From positions 1 to 32,557 of the forward strand of contig WFUN01000044.1 of assembly GCA_015484905.1 (NCBI GenBank): a DNA stretch of 32,557 nt, written 5' to 3'. The notes under the pieces are model-generated. The model was not told the origin of the DNA and did no database searches. It was given only the letters and a program-made list of their open reading frames with translations. This document shows, piece by piece, positions 23,480 through 32,557 of the stretch; the first letter of the stretch is position 1; every line of letters starts with the position of its first letter. Both the position numbers and the translations under genes were made by a program. The stretch is from Hydrogenimonas sp. (lineage in GTDB: Bacteria; Campylobacterota; Campylobacteria; Campylobacterales; Hydrogenimonadaceae).

Positions 23480-25258
23480 TTGCAACGAGATCTAAAACTT
23501 CCCATCAAAGTGATATATGTAGAAGACGACGAAACCATTTTGAAAAAGATGACCGGTTTTTTACAAAACCATGTCAAAGAGCTCCACACTGCTAAAAACG
23601 GTAAAGAGGGATTTGACCTTTTCATAAACATCAATCCTGACGCTGTAATTACGGACTTTGACATGCCTGTTATGGACGGTCTTGAAATGATCAGAAAGAT
23701 CAAGGAGCAGAGACCGGAAACCCCTATTTTCGTAACTACGGCATTTGAAAGCGATACACTTCATCTGATGGAAGCCATAGAATACGGTATCACTCGATAT
23801 GTATGCAAAAAATCGAAACCACACAGGCTTCTCGATTCGATCTACGACTATTTTAAAAACAATGAAAGGTTACGCTTCTTTCTTAAATTATCAAGTGATG
23901 GAAAAATTCTTTCAATAGGCGAAAAATTTGCATATTTTCTGGGCTATAACAGTAAAGAGCTTCTGTTTGAACCGGTAGAATCGCTGATAGAACCTATTCC
24001 ACACACCCACAATAGACAATTTTTAAACGGGCTCAAGGAGTATAGAGATATAGAGCGTGTTGAGTGTATTTTTAGAAAAAAAGATGGCAATGATATAGTC
24101 CTGAGCGGTTCTGCAGAATTTTCCATTTCCGGAAAGGAGAAAACTTATGTCACAAAATGGCATCCGATCGATTCAATCGTCCGCACGAACGAAGAGATAA
24201 AAGAGCAGCTTGCAAAAGAGAGTTATCTAAAATCCCTCATGAAATTCCATGCAAAAACAAGCCAGGATATCATCATAGCCGATACAATAGAAGAGTTTTT
24301 TCAAAAATTTATTGAAAAACTTCCTATGATAAGCATAGAAACATTGGGGTTTTTGATATTGAACGAAAACTTGCGTAACCATGAAACAGTCTACAAATTT
24401 AGTACCAAGCTTCCTTTGGAATCTCTTGTTCGGGAATCGATCGACATTAAAGATCTAAAGAATGAAAAAGTGTATCTTCCTTGCTATCTCGCACTGAAAC
24501 ACAACCGGATGGTTTTCGTCGACGACATTTCGCACCTTCCCGATACAGAATTCAAAGAGCTTCTACTCACAAGCGGCATCGTCACCGCTATCTCGATTCC
24601 CATGAAAATCCGGTCGCAAAACAGCCCGAAAGGTATTTTGACGCTTCTTTTCAGGCAAAACCATATATTTGACAAAGAAGAGCTCGATCTGTGGCAGAAT
24701 ATAGCCAATACCGTAGCGTTCGGAATAGAGTCCATAAGAGCCAAAAGAGAAAGAGACGCGCTGATAAAAAAACTCGACATGATGGCCCATACCGACAAAT
24801 TGACCGGAGCGGTCAATCGCCACAGAGGAATAGAGCTCCTTGAACACGAAATCAAAAGAGCGGAGCGTTATGGACACCCCTTTTCCATCATATATTTCGA
24901 TATCGACCATTTCAAGAAGATAAACGATACCTATGGTCATACAACTGGAGACAGGGTTCTTATAAAGACGACCGAAACCATACGTAAAAATCTCAGAGCC
25001 ACGGACTCTTTAATCCGGTGGGGAGGTGAAGAGTTCTTGATTCTCCTCCCACAAACCGTTCTTTGCGATACCGTTCATATCGCACAAAAACTTCGTGAAC
25101 AAATTGAAAACAGATATGCAGATATTCCCGTTCCTATAACAGCCAGTTTCGGAATAGCCACATGGGAAGAAGGGCAGTCTCTCGATACTCTGCTTCATCG
25201 GGCCGATGTGAAAATGTATGAAGCAAAAAAGCTGGGACGCAACCGTATCTCATATTGA
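23480..25258 (+). CDS. Response regulator with REC, PAS-like, GAF-like and active GGDEF domains (diguanylate cyclase)
   Basis: The start is placed at TTG 23480, with AGGA 9 nt upstream and REC beginning directly after; this gives 592 aa. The track start (TTG 23447) lacks an RBS. REC spans ~9-125 with VEDDE and phosphoacceptor D59 (ITDFDMP). A PAS-like region (~130-230) and a GAF-like region (~255-415) follow. The GGDEF domain (~435-592) has DIDHFKKINDTYGH (474-487) and GGEEF (515-519), so cyclase activity is expected. RATD (506-509) sits five residues before GGEEF, the position of the product-inhibition I-site. It makes c-di-GMP in response to a partner histidine kinase, which is not in the window. 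It ends 17 bp from the convergent HD-GYP gene. Confidence 0.93.
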   Translation: MQRDLKLPIKVIYVEDDETILKKMTGFLQNHVKELHTAKNGKEGFDLFININPDAVITDFDMPVMDGLEMIRKIKEQRPETPIFVTTAFESDTLHLMEAIEYGITRYVCKKSKPHRLLDSIYDYFKNNERLRFFLKLSSDGKILSIGEKFAYFLGYNSKELLFEPVESLIEPIPHTHNRQFLNGLKEYRDIERVECIFRKKDGNDIVLSGSAEFSISGKEKTYVTKWHPIDSIVRTNEEIKEQLAKESYLKSLMKFHAKTSQDIIIADTIEEFFQKFIEKLPMISIETLGFLILNENLRNHETVYKFSTKLPLESLVRESIDIKDLKNEKVYLPCYLALKHNRMVFVDDISHLPDTEFKELLLTSGIVTAISIPMKIRSQNSPKGILTLLFRQNHIFDKEELDLWQNIANTVAFGIESIRAKRERDALIKKLDMMAHTDKLTGAVNRHRGIELLEHEIKRAERYGHPFSIIYFDIDHFKKINDTYGHTTGDRVLIKTTETIRKNLRATDSLIRWGGEEFLILLPQTVLCDTVHIAQKLREQIENRYADIPVPITASFGIATWEEGQSLDTLLHRADVKMYEAKKLGRNRISY

Positions 25259-25275
25259 CAAAAGAGTTTAAAAGA

Positions 25276-27072
25276 TCAAACCATACACTCTTTTTTTCTT
25301 ACTTCCAAAAAGAGATCCAGATTCTCCAAAAACAGATCGATCAGATAGGGATCGAACTTTTTCCCTCTCTCTCTTTTCATAAAATCTATAATCTCTTCTA
25401 TAGGCCAGGATCTTTTATATGCACGTTCTACGCTCAAAGCGTCGAACACATCGGCAATAGCGACGATACGTCCAAAAATATGGATATCATCACCTCTTTT
25501 TCCATAAGGATAGCCGGTACCGTCATAACTTTCATGATGTTCAAGCGCCACGATACGGGCCGCTTTCATAAAAGATCTTTCCGAGTTGCCAAAAAGCTCT
25601 CCTCCTATAAGTGTATGTTCTTTAATGATTTTTTCCTCTTCCGGCTCCAGTTTTCCTGGTTTTAACAGAATTTTGTCGGAAATTGCGATCTTTCCGACAT
25701 CATGCATCGGAGCCACAATACCCAGCAACTCGACCTCTTCTTCATCGAGTCCGGCGAGACGTCCGAGAATCCGGCTGTATTCCGCAACCCTCTTGACATG
25801 ATAGCCGGTCTCTTGCGAACGACTTTCCACAACTTCTCCAAGTATATATAAAAGCTCTTTTTGGGTATTGTGAATCTCTTCATTGAGTTTTATGATATCG
25901 GTAATGTCGTTGTGAATACTTATAATCTCCTCTATCTCTCCATTAAGGCGGTATATGGGAATAAAGACCGAATCGGATACATACATCCGCCCTTTTTGAT
26001 CCATACATTTTATACGTTTTCTAAGTACGGAACGGCTGTTTATTGCATCTGCAACCTTTGTTTCAAGATCGCTTCCAAGGTTTGGACATAGTTGATAAAA
26101 CGAGCGTTTCACCAACTCATCTTTCTCAAATCCGAAAATCTTGTCGAACCTGCTGTCAGTCTTTAAAATCGTACCATCTTCGAGAAATCGGCATATGGCG
26201 GTCCCTTCATTGATCGCATTTTGGTACTGCTCAAGAAAGTGTATTTTTTCATAAAGCGTATCCTGAGTCTGATCAAGCTCGTTTTTAAGCAGTTTACGAT
26301 AGTTGACCAGTTCGGTTATGTCATCCAGAAGCATCATAAACTGATAAGAGGGCGTAACTGTATCATAGATAGGAATCAGTGTCGCTTTCAATATGATCTC
26401 TCTGTCGGATCGCGTCAGTAGATTCAACTCGCCATACCAGCTCTCTCCTTTACCGAAAGCTTCAAACAAAGAGTCGTATCGATCCGAACAGTAATCTTTG
26501 CAAAGGAGATTTTCGAAAGATTCGCCTATAAGCACATCCTGAGGAAAATCGAGAAGTTCGGACATTCCGTCGTTTATCTGTCTGATCTTACCCTCTTCAT
26601 CCAGATATATCAAAAGGGCACTCTCCTCGATAGCGAGATAGTGTTGCGCGAGTGTAGATTGCGTTTTCGATCGTGCACGTTGCCCCAAAACGTTTTTAGC
26701 CGTTCTTTCTACAGTTTTTATCAACTCCTTTATTTTGATCGGTTTTGGCAAGAAAGCGCTGATTTTGGCTTCGACAACGGCTGATAGACGATATATATCA
26801 TTATATGAAGCGGTGAGAATTATAGGTATCTCCGTATCTTCGCAACGAATCGCTCTGGACATTTTTATCCCATCCATTCTGGGCATATTCAGATCGACCA
26901 GAATAATATCGGGCCTGCACTTTTCATAAAGCTCCAATCCCTTCTCTCCGTTTTCAGCAATCCATAGCGTTTTGACTCTGGGTGCAAGAAAAGGAATTAT
27001 CCGCCTGCGAATATCTCTCTTGTCTTCAACATATAAAAGCGTACAAATTTCGAGTGGATTTTCAATCTCCAA
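25276..27072 (-). CDS. Response regulator with REC, two PAS-like domains and HD-GYP (c-di-GMP phosphodiesterase)
   Basis: 598 aa from TTG 27072 (AAGGG 5 nt upstream). REC spans ~9-125 with phosphoacceptor D60 (ILVDLNMP) and the conserved K110 (LPKPIK). PAS-like regions are at ~145-255 (ending DDITELVNYRKLL) and ~280-395 (ending HNDITDIIKL), joined by a coiled-coil. The HD-GYP domain (~400-590) has HDVGKIAISD (457-466), EHTLIGGEL, HHESYDGTGYP (512-522) and DVFDAL (541-546), that is, all the usual metal ligands and the GYP loop. It should hydrolyse c-di-GMP. It faces the GGDEF response regulator tail to tail, and the two may set opposing outputs. A - strand TATAAT at 27104-27099 lies 27 nt upstream of the start. 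Confidence 0.93.
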   Translation of the reverse strand: MEIENPLEICTLLYVEDKRDIRRRIIPFLAPRVKTLWIAENGEKGLELYEKCRPDIILVDLNMPRMDGIKMSRAIRCEDTEIPIILTASYNDIYRLSAVVEAKISAFLPKPIKIKELIKTVERTAKNVLGQRARSKTQSTLAQHYLAIEESALLIYLDEEGKIRQINDGMSELLDFPQDVLIGESFENLLCKDYCSDRYDSLFEAFGKGESWYGELNLLTRSDREIILKATLIPIYDTVTPSYQFMMLLDDITELVNYRKLLKNELDQTQDTLYEKIHFLEQYQNAINEGTAICRFLEDGTILKTDSRFDKIFGFEKDELVKRSFYQLCPNLGSDLETKVADAINSRSVLRKRIKCMDQKGRMYVSDSVFIPIYRLNGEIEEIISIHNDITDIIKLNEEIHNTQKELLYILGEVVESRSQETGYHVKRVAEYSRILGRLAGLDEEEVELLGIVAPMHDVGKIAISDKILLKPGKLEPEEEKIIKEHTLIGGELFGNSERSFMKAARIVALEHHESYDGTGYPYGKRGDDIHIFGRIVAIADVFDALSVERAYKRSWPIEEIIDFMKRERGKKFDPYLIDLFLENLDLFLEVRKKECMV

Positions 27073-27098
27073 GACCGCCCTTTTACTACTCTCTCCGG

Positions 27099-27104
27099 AT
27101 TATA
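27099..27104 (-). promoter_or_regulatory. -10 element of the HD-GYP gene
   Basis: TATAAT on the - strand, 26 nt before the TTG start, leaves room for a 15-20-nt leader with the RBS. No -35 match is seen at 17 bp. Confidence 0.4.
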
Positions 27105-27225
27105 TGCATGTTCAAGCAAAAACCCTTCCACTTTTATATTTTCAAAGCGGTATTTTACCCTTTTATAAAAATTTTATCCAGATGGAAAAATTTTAGTATA
27201 ATAATATTTTCTCGTTTGTATATTT

Positions 27226-29877
27226 TTAATTCTCTTTGGAGTCTACCTCAAACAGCTCCTGACTATCGAGAAAATAGATATACGCATCTATACTTCTCTT
27301 TTCCGGCATAAGATGCAAAAGCGCCTCTTTATATCTTAAAATCTGCTCCTTATAGGCCCTGATATCATGAGGAGTCACGGTTTTGTAATCTATTATCACT
27401 CCCCTGTCTCCCTTGTCTACAAAAAGGTCCACAACCCCTACTTTTCCCTTGCGAACGAACATAAGTTCATGAAAACGACTACCCTCGATCAAAAGCCGAT
27501 ATTTCATATTCTCTTCGGATATGCCTACCATCTTTTTTATCTTTTCCACATCGCACAGGGCCCCGTAACGGTTCAAAAGAGCATCTTCGTCGCCCATTTC
27601 AAAAAGATAATGAACTCCAAGACCGTGAAAAATCGCCTCAAAATTATTGGCCTCGTACATCTCGTCCTCTTTCAAAATCTCCTGGCGTCCATAATTTTTC
27701 CCCCTGTAGACAAATGGACGACTCACTTTACGAACCGTTTCGCATATTTCACTCTTTTGTAATTTTCCTATCGTCTGCTCTTTAAGATTCAAAAAGTCGA
27801 AAACGGATGATTTCTCGTTTTTAAGAACGAAAAGAGCCGTTTTTGCGCGAGTGAAAGCCACATATGTACGATTCATCTCATCCTCTTTTTTCAACCTCTT
27901 TTCACGTGCAACCGCTTCGGCATACTCTGCATCCACAATCTCTCTGTTCTTGAATTTTATGAAAAGACGGTTGAGCTCTATCCCCTCATAATCGAAAATC
28001 AAAGACGAGGTATCGTTCTTACTCTGTCCCAGCCTGTCAAGAACTATCAGATGTTCGAACTCAAGCCCTTTTGATTTATGAATAGTCAAAACTCTTATCC
28101 CCTCTATTCCACCCGGCGGCAACTCTTCATCAAACCTCTCCACTTCATAAACAAATTCAAATATATCATGCAATGGAATGGAAAACTCCAGAAGTTTCAC
28201 AGCGGCCTCGTCAAAAAGAGAATATCGTTGCATTATCTGCTTCAACATGACGGCCGGACGGCCGTTTTTTATATCGGGTACAAACTCTTCATCGTATGGT
28301 TCGCCTATGAGCGAAAGAAAATTGAGTCTATGAAGAGCTCCCTCTTCTCCTCTTTGTCTGCACAAAATCATCTTCATAAGCTCTATCATCGCTTTTGCGG
28401 AAGGCTGTTGTACAACTTTGGCGCGCTTATGTGTTGCGATCTCTTTCCCAAACCGCCTCTTTATATACTCTTGCACTTGCAGTATCTCTTTATTGTCATG
28501 CACAAGAATCGCTATCTGCTCTTCCGGCACTCCATGTTCAAAAAGAGTCTGCAGCGCCTCACCCATCATCTCGAGAGGCTCCCCCTCGGCCACTTTTACA
28601 TATCCACCCTTTTTATGCGCTATCTGAGGCGGCTTCACATAATCAAAAGTTCTATTTACGAACTCCACTATCTCGGACCCGGACCGATAGTTGGTCTGCA
28701 AATGCTCTACTCTTACGCCAAACCTTTTTGCAACATGGGCAAAAAGTGCCTTCTGACCTCCTCTGAAACGATATATGGACTGTTTCGTATCACCTACATA
28801 AAAAAAGGAACGGTCATCTCCTCCGGCGGCGATTTCGGCTATTATCGGTTCGAAAATCCTGAATTGAGTTACGGAAGTATCCTGAAATTCGTCAAAAAGT
28901 ATATGGCCTATTCGTGCATCGAGCCTGAAATATAGAAAGTCGGTAAAACTCTTTCTATGCAAAAGTTCATAGACAAGATGTTCTACATCTTTGAAATAGA
29001 GCTCTCCACTCTGTTTCATATGGGCTATTCTGGCTCTTTTGTAACTGTTGAAAAGAGAAAGTATTCCGGATAGGAAAAACTTCTCTCTCTTTTCGTAATA
29101 TCTGCGAACAGCCTCCTTTAATTCTAGCAGCCAGATATCGAGTATAGGATCGTACGCTTTTTTGTAATCCCAGTAGTTCAGACTCTCTTTTTTAAACCAC
29201 CCCTTTGAAACTACCTCTGCAAGAGAGTCGAACCTCATCGTCTTTTTTGCCCGTTCACTGAGCGGTTTTTTTAGAAGAAACGAGCTTATCTTCAAAGCGA
29301 TATCCATCGCCTCCTTTTCGTCAAACGGTTCGACTCGGGAAGTGAAACCGCAAAGCTCTTTCTCCTTTTCGTAGAGTGTTTCGAAAAGGTGTATAAGATT
29401 CCCGCTTTTTTGTTGTTCGAAACGGGCAAACTCCACCAATCGGGCATAATCTCTCTCATCCAGACCGGATAAAAAGTGTTCGAAAAACTTCTCTTTCGAG
29501 ACCGGAGTTATTTCAAAATCGTTCTGTACCCCCGCATACCAGCAAAATTTACGAAGTACGTGGTGTATGAAACTATCAATCGTCATCACTTTGAGATCGG
29601 ACGATAGAAAAAGAGAGAGAACATGTGAACGTCTCGCTTCTATCTCTTCAGGCAAAACACCGCTCATTCTCGATATTTCACATACCATTTGCGGCTCCAT
29701 GGATTCGAGTGAAGCCATCACTCTCTCTCTCATCTCTCCTGCCGCTTTGTTGGTAAATGTAATCGCCAGAATTTCAGAAGGGTTCGCACCGCCAAAAAGC
29801 AGCGACAGATAACGCGCCACCAATGCGAACGTCTTACCGCTCCCCGCACTTGCACTAAGCGCCAATAACCGCTCCAT
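27226..29877 (-). CDS. addA: AddA-type helicase-nuclease subunit (RecB-like)
   Basis: 883 aa; ATG 29877 follows AGGAG. UvrD/RecB superfamily 1A helicase motifs are Walker A ASAGSGKT (10-17), TNKAA (42-46), motif II FDEFQDTS (328-335), motif III VGDTKQSIYRFRGG, motif IV NYRSG, motif V LTIHKSKGLEF and motif VI VAFTRAKTAL. The C-terminal RecB-family nuclease has D817, DYKT (830-833) and QILRYKEAL (845-853), so both activities should be present. With AddB it forms the recombination enzyme that resects double-strand ends; the Helicobacter and Campylobacter equivalents are AddAB. The addB-type gene lies about 1.9 kb upstream on the same strand, with an oleate hydratase gene on the other strand in between, so the pair is not a contiguous operon. 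Confidence 0.92.
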   Translation of the reverse strand: MERLLALSASAGSGKTFALVARYLSLLFGGANPSEILAITFTNKAAGEMRERVMASLESMEPQMVCEISRMSGVLPEEIEARRSHVLSLFLSSDLKVMTIDSFIHHVLRKFCWYAGVQNDFEITPVSKEKFFEHFLSGLDERDYARLVEFARFEQQKSGNLIHLFETLYEKEKELCGFTSRVEPFDEKEAMDIALKISSFLLKKPLSERAKKTMRFDSLAEVVSKGWFKKESLNYWDYKKAYDPILDIWLLELKEAVRRYYEKREKFFLSGILSLFNSYKRARIAHMKQSGELYFKDVEHLVYELLHRKSFTDFLYFRLDARIGHILFDEFQDTSVTQFRIFEPIIAEIAAGGDDRSFFYVGDTKQSIYRFRGGQKALFAHVAKRFGVRVEHLQTNYRSGSEIVEFVNRTFDYVKPPQIAHKKGGYVKVAEGEPLEMMGEALQTLFEHGVPEEQIAILVHDNKEILQVQEYIKRRFGKEIATHKRAKVVQQPSAKAMIELMKMILCRQRGEEGALHRLNFLSLIGEPYDEEFVPDIKNGRPAVMLKQIMQRYSLFDEAAVKLLEFSIPLHDIFEFVYEVERFDEELPPGGIEGIRVLTIHKSKGLEFEHLIVLDRLGQSKNDTSSLIFDYEGIELNRLFIKFKNREIVDAEYAEAVAREKRLKKEDEMNRTYVAFTRAKTALFVLKNEKSSVFDFLNLKEQTIGKLQKSEICETVRKVSRPFVYRGKNYGRQEILKEDEMYEANNFEAIFHGLGVHYLFEMGDEDALLNRYGALCDVEKIKKMVGISEENMKYRLLIEGSRFHELMFVRKGKVGVVDLFVDKGDRGVIIDYKTVTPHDIRAYKEQILRYKEALLHLMPEKRSIDAYIYFLDSQELFEVDSKEN

Positions 29878-30030
29878 CCCTCTCCTTTTTTGTACATTGG
29901 ATATCTATTATCTTATCAAAACAGATTTTGCCTGTCCAATTCTACACTGTACAATATCGCTTTCAGATCTCTTTTTCATCCGACACCCAAACAAAGCCCC
30001 CCTGTTGCAACAAAAGAAAACTCTTTCCGG

Positions 30031-30036
30031 TATAAT
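30031..30036 (+). promoter_or_regulatory. -10 element of the oleate hydratase gene
   Basis: A perfect TATAAT, 62 nt before the ATG. The best upstream -35 candidate TTGCAA (30005-30010) is 20 bp away, too far for a normal spacer. The RBS AAGGAAAAG precedes ATG 30099. Confidence 0.4.
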
Positions 30037-30098
30037 GATTCTAACGGTTAAAGAAAAACAGGTCGGTTCCAACCTCTCCACAACATAAGGAAAAGCCC

Positions 30099-31694
30099 AT
30101 GAAAACCAGAGCTGACGAAAATACGAAAGTCTATCTTGTAGGAAGCGGAATAGCCTCCCTTGCGAGCGCATTTTATCTTATTGCGGATGCCAATATAGAC
30201 CCCGAGAAGATCACGATATTCGAGCAGTACTCTACAACAGGAGGCGCCTTGGATGGATCAGGAAACCCCCGGGACGGGTATCTGATACGGGGAGGAAGAA
30301 TGCATGAAAAGGAGTATCGCTGCTACTGGAGTCTGCTATCCAATATTCCATCCTTCGATAACCCGGATATCAGCGTGACCGAAGAGAGTATGGAGTTCAA
30401 CAGTCGCTTCGTATCGCATGCACAAGCAAGGCTTTTGAAAGATGGGAAAAAAGTCGATCTCTCATCTTTCGGTATCGGCAGGAGAGACCAGATTCTGATG
30501 ATGGAACTTCTGTTTACACCCGAGTCCGCATTGGCCGGCAAGCGTATAGAGGAGTGGTTCACTCTAAGTTTTTTTTCCACAAACTTCTGGATGATTTTCA
30601 CTTCCACGTTCGCATTTCAAAAGTGGAGCTCTCTTGCCGAAATGAGGCGTTATATGAGACGTTTCATGCATCTGGTACCGGGATTGAAACACCTTGGTGG
30701 AATCTTGCGTACAAAATACAACCAGTACCACTCCGTTGTTTTGCCCCTGGAAAACTACCTGCGCGACAAAGGGGTGAAGTTCGAGTTAGAAACCACTGTT
30801 ACCGACATAGATTTCGACCTCTCCAAAGAGCGCAAAACCGCCACCGCCATACAGATAAAAAGAAAGAGCAAGAGAGATACCGTCATCCTTGAAAACGGCG
30901 ATTTTCTCTTTTTTACAAACGGATCGATCACCGAAAGCACCGATGCGGGCGATCTACACAGAGCACCTCTTTTAAAAGGTGTCGAATCATCGGGAGCGTG
31001 GAAATTGTGGAAAAGAGTGGCTAAAAAAGATCCTTCGTTCGGTAACCCTGGAGTCTTCTGCGATCATATAGACCTGCAGAAATGGTACTCGTTTACCGTA
31101 ACTCTCAAGGAGAGTACGTTCCACGACTATATGGAGGATTTCACAGGCAACCTTGACGGTACAGGCGGGCTTGTGACGATGACCGACTCCAACTGGCTGA
31201 TCTCCATAGTTATAGCGCGCCAACCGCACTTTCCCGACCAGCCAAAAGATATAAAGATTTTCTGGGGCTACGCTCTTTTCGCAGATCGTATCGGAAACTA
31301 CGTAAAAAAGCCGCTGAGCGAATGTAGCGGCGAAGAGATTCTGGAGGAGCTGTGGTATCATCTTAAAATTATAGACCTTATGGAGCCTGTCATGCAAAGA
31401 GGCGGAGTGGTAAACGCTATTGCGGTATCGATGCCTTTTATAGAGAGTCTCTTTATGCCCAGAAAGCCGGGGGACCGCCCTAAAGTGATTCCGGAAGGCT
31501 CTATTAACTTCGCTTTTTTGGGTCAGTTCACCGAAATAGAAGATGATTGCGTATTTACTGTCGAATACTCTGTCAGAAGCGCACAGGAAGCGGTTTATGG
31601 CCTGTTTGAGTGCGGAAAGGAGCCGATACCCGTCTATATGGGTGCGCACAATCCTCTCAATCTATTCAAAGCGGCAGCGGCCATCAGCTCCTAA
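30099..31694 (+). CDS. ohyA: Oleate hydratase (MCRA family flavoenzyme) with Met at the usual catalytic Glu position
   Basis: 531 aa. The FAD-binding Rossmann motif GSGIAS (15-20) is followed by the acidic strand end (IFEQYSTTGGALDG), the RGGRM motif (64-68), TKYNQYHSVVLPL (205-217) and the C-terminal block GSINFAFLGQF with FTVEYSVRSAQEAVY. These match oleate hydratases, which add water across the cis-9 double bond of oleic acid to give 10-hydroxystearate. Most members read RGGREM, where the Glu (E122 in the Elizabethkingia enzyme) is catalytic. Here the aligned residue is M68. I recall a Rhodococcus enzyme of a separate subfamily with Met there, so activity is still plausible. The gene is monocistronic and sits antisense between addB and addA, which suggests insertion by transfer. 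Confidence 0.9.
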   Translation: MKTRADENTKVYLVGSGIASLASAFYLIADANIDPEKITIFEQYSTTGGALDGSGNPRDGYLIRGGRMHEKEYRCYWSLLSNIPSFDNPDISVTEESMEFNSRFVSHAQARLLKDGKKVDLSSFGIGRRDQILMMELLFTPESALAGKRIEEWFTLSFFSTNFWMIFTSTFAFQKWSSLAEMRRYMRRFMHLVPGLKHLGGILRTKYNQYHSVVLPLENYLRDKGVKFELETTVTDIDFDLSKERKTATAIQIKRKSKRDTVILENGDFLFFTNGSITESTDAGDLHRAPLLKGVESSGAWKLWKRVAKKDPSFGNPGVFCDHIDLQKWYSFTVTLKESTFHDYMEDFTGNLDGTGGLVTMTDSNWLISIVIARQPHFPDQPKDIKIFWGYALFADRIGNYVKKPLSECSGEEILEELWYHLKIIDLMEPVMQRGGVVNAIAVSMPFIESLFMPRKPGDRPKVIPEGSINFAFLGQFTEIEDDCVFTVEYSVRSAQEAVYGLFECGKEPIPVYMGAHNPLNLFKAAAAISS

Positions 31695-31767
31695 AAAAGC
31701 GCTCCAAACCCAACCGGCAGAGAGCGAAACCTCTATTTACTGTTCAAAAAACAGGTAACCGGGTTTT

Positions 31768-32557
31768 TTATCCTCTGCCGCATGCAATTTTATAGTCGCA
31801 ATAGCGACATTCGGACTCCTCCTGCGTTTTTTCAAATTTAATGGTGTCAGTTTCAAGCAGACTATCTAAAACTTTTTTAAAAAGGTCTCTTTTTTGTGTA
31901 GTCTCCACCGGAATCTCTTTGCTTCCGAAAAGATCGAAGTATAGTGTCTCAGCCATTTTGTCCGGATATGCCGACTCTGCCCAGATTTTGTAAAAAAGCA
32001 GCTGGAAATCGTTTTCATCTTCAAGCAGATTTTTAATGTTTCTGGTCGTTTTATAATCCATTATACGCACTTTATTGGCCGAAAGATCGACTCTGTCTAT
32101 CTTCGAGCTGAGTAAAAATCCTTCAAACTCAACACTGCACCACTCCTCTACAACCGGCTGACTCATATGGAAAAACTTATCGAAATCCAACATACAGAAT
32201 TTTTTCAGCCTATCCTCCCACTCTATGGAAAATTCGAAGCGCTGGGCCATTTTTGTAATATTCTTGTAGATGTGATCCATTATGAAGTGGTAATACTCAT
32301 CCGCTGAGAAGATCGCTTCTTTGTTTCTTGCCGCAGCTTCCAACGAAGCGTGAATAAGTAGGCCGAAATTCTTCTCTTCCCGATCTTCGCTACCGATCTT
32401 CAATATATATTTATAGTAGAAACGACGACGGCACACAAGAAAATCTTTCAGTTTTGTAGGGGTGAGTCGTCGATCACTTCTAAAAGTATTTACCGACTCC
32501 GGGATATCGTCATAAAGGTCCGGGGTTTTGCAAACTGGAGCAATAATAGGCCTGTAC
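31768..32557 (-). CDS. addB: AddB-type nuclease subunit, C-terminal part (5' end outside the window)
   Basis: The frame stays open from the stop at 31768 to the window end; the track start GTG 32436 is internal, since DDIPESVNTFRSDRRLTPTK precedes it without a stop. LTPTKLKDFLVCRRRFYYKYI is the entry to the AddB/RecB-type PD-(D/E)XK nuclease domain. SKIDRVDL and RIMDYKT carry the catalytic Asp, Asp and Lys, and QLLFYKIWA is the following Q-x-x-x-Y helix. The first Cys (VCRRR) and the final CRYCDYKIACG are placed as the four Fe-S ligands known in AddB. Both the nuclease and the cluster appear intact. The helicase-like N-terminal half is missing only because of the window boundary. Confidence 0.88.
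   Translation of the reverse strand, partial: YRPIIAPVCKTPDLYDDIPESVNTFRSDRRLTPTKLKDFLVCRRRFYYKYILKIGSEDREEKNFGLLIHASLEAAARNKEAIFSADEYYHFIMDHIYKNITKMAQRFEFSIEWEDRLKKFCMLDFDKFFHMSQPVVEEWCSVEFEGFLLSSKIDRVDLSANKVRIMDYKTTRNIKNLLEDENDFQLLFYKIWAESAYPDKMAETLYFDLFGSKEIPVETTQKRDLFKKVLDSLLETDTIKFEKTQEESECRYCDYKIACGRG

Noticed and set aside
31715-31780. Inverted repeat CGGCAGAG/CTCTGCCG between oleate hydratase and addB
   Set aside because: The arms are about 45 nt apart with no U-run; it may be chance and part of the second arm lies in addB coding sequence.

Overview
The window looks like chromosomal DNA from a Campylobacterota (Epsilonproteobacteria) bacterium, probably an environmental or hydrothermal-vent type. 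This is inference from the AddAB-type helicase-nuclease pair, the PHP-domain PolX, the many TTG/GTG starts and the amino-acid flavour of the proteins; no rRNA or marker gene is present to prove it.

Layout. (1) 1-4570, + strand: an HME-RND heavy-metal efflux operon of TolC-type channel (3' end only), adaptor with a histidine-rich insertion, and CusA/CzcA-type pump. It is followed by a multi-hairpin palindromic repeat (copy C) and polX (4734-6452). (2) 6453-9366, + strand: a CopB-type (CPH) P1B-ATPase with a His-rich N-terminus and a CopZ-like Fe-S/Zn metallochaperone that lacks the HMA domain. (3) 17567-9456, - strand: a second HME-RND operon, with two small exported proteins, TolC, adaptor and pump, ending in a membrane GGDEF/EAL protein that carries a CxxCH motif. 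(4) 17893-19140: chorismate mutase, two small acidic ORFs and two more copies (A and B, in opposite orientation) of the palindromic repeat. (5) 19141-21952: recQ and a signal peptidase I gene, divergent, with a long fold-back RNA candidate of 6S-like architecture between them. (6) 22069-23202: a Cys-rich SO_0444/ArsP-type permease. (7) 23480-27072: two REC-containing c-di-GMP enzymes, a GGEEF cyclase and an HD-GYP phosphodiesterase, placed tail to tail. (8) 27226-32557: addA and the 3' part of addB on the - strand, with an oleate hydratase gene on the + strand between them.

How it works together. About half of the window is metal defence. Two tripartite RND pumps export from periplasm or membrane to the outside, CopB exports copper from the cytoplasm, the CopZ-like protein probably delivers cytoplasmic copper, and the permease may export Cu/Zn or another soft metal or metalloid. 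No metal-responsive regulator is encoded here, so control must come from elsewhere or from leader structures. Three c-di-GMP proteins form a second theme.

The least explained sequence is the covarying palindromic repeat family (three clear copies and perhaps a degenerate fourth) and the roughly 180-nt hairpin RNA upstream of recQ. All assignments come from reading the sequence; no database search or folding program was run.
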